A stretch of DNA of 32,577 nt from SIG77 sp045589595 (GTDB lineage Bacteria; Verrucomicrobiota; Lentisphaeria; Victivallales; UBA1829), in assembly GCA_045589595.1 (NCBI GenBank), contig JAZNPK010000020.1, forward strand, positions 1 through 32,577. The letters are read 5' to 3'. Of this stretch, positions 32,528 to 32,577 are shown in pieces. Positions within the stretch are counted from its first letter, which is position 1; the number at the start of each line of letters is the position of its first letter. A model generated the notes under the pieces. The model saw only the letters and a list, made by a program, of their open reading frames with translations, searched no databases and was not told where the DNA came from. The position numbers and the translations under genes were made by a program.

Positions 32528-32577
32528 ATGGCAAAAGCAAAAAACAAGGTTGAGTCTGTGAAACTTGAATTCGGATC
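32528..32577 (+). CDS. Start of an unidentified gene, cut by the window end
   Basis: An ATG at 32528 opens a frame that runs to the window end (MAKAKNKVESVKLEFG, 16 codons). TTAGG about 8-13 bp upstream can serve as ribosome site and a strong promoter precedes it. The basic N-terminus suggests a soluble, perhaps nucleic-acid-binding protein, but 16 residues do not allow a family call. Confidence 0.55.
   Translation, partial: MAKAKNKVESVKLEFG

Overview
The window reads as a chromosomal segment of a Gram-negative, anaerobe-like bacterium, most plausibly of the PVC group and perhaps a gut member of the Lentisphaerota/Victivallales. Gram-negative envelope genes are present: lipid A disaccharide synthase, an RND pump with its periplasmic adaptor, and a division penicillin-binding protein. 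A GH95 alpha-fucosidase and other sugar-active genes suggest growth on host or plant glycans. The phylum is an inference from gene style and context; no 16S or marker tree could be run. I see no phage, IS or CRISPR array.

Layout from left to right. Positions 1-76 are C/G homopolymer and palindrome, probably a contig-end artefact. A GH95 fucosidase (217-2406, +) converges on an MFS transporter (2419-3594, -). A short division/cell-wall cluster follows on +: mraZ, rsmH, an ftsL-like gene and ftsI (3895-7758), with four 10-bp-phased boxes at the mraZ promoter. Next are fabF and a dus gene (8022-10255, +), an unrecognised small gene (10323-10802, -) and an alpha/beta hydrolase (11054-11971, +). 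Then come two minus-strand pairs: a deacetylase-like gene with proS, and a DEAD-box helicase with a SpoU methyltransferase (12147-17254). tRNA-Asn(GTT) follows, then about 0.8 kb of tandem hairpin-rich repeats (17697-18504). aroK-aroC (+), an RluA-family pseudouridine synthase (-), and ffh-lpxB plus a six-hairpin glycosidase-like gene (+) fill 18609-25239. A tight five-gene minus-strand operon (32142 to 25329) carries a DnaQ-like exonuclease, a HEAT-like protein, a glycerophosphodiesterase, an RND adaptor and an RND pump. The window ends with tRNA-Ser(CGA) and the start of a strongly promoted but unidentified gene.

The most unusual signal is not a gene. Three intergenic regions (7773-7902, 11986-12138, 15027-15125) can each fold into the same cloverleaf: a long outer stem of 19-27 bp enclosing exactly three hairpins around a four-way junction. 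The three sequences are almost unrelated, so architecture rather than sequence is what they share. Each starts 6-14 nt past a stop codon. The one at 11986-12138 is built from two opposed intrinsic terminators. The repeat array after tRNA-Asn shows a similar behaviour: hairpin arms are replaced between copies while base pairing is kept. It is preceded by a partial second copy of the tRNA 3' end. Together these suggest a genome-wide class of structure-constrained, sequence-diversified hairpin elements in this lineage.
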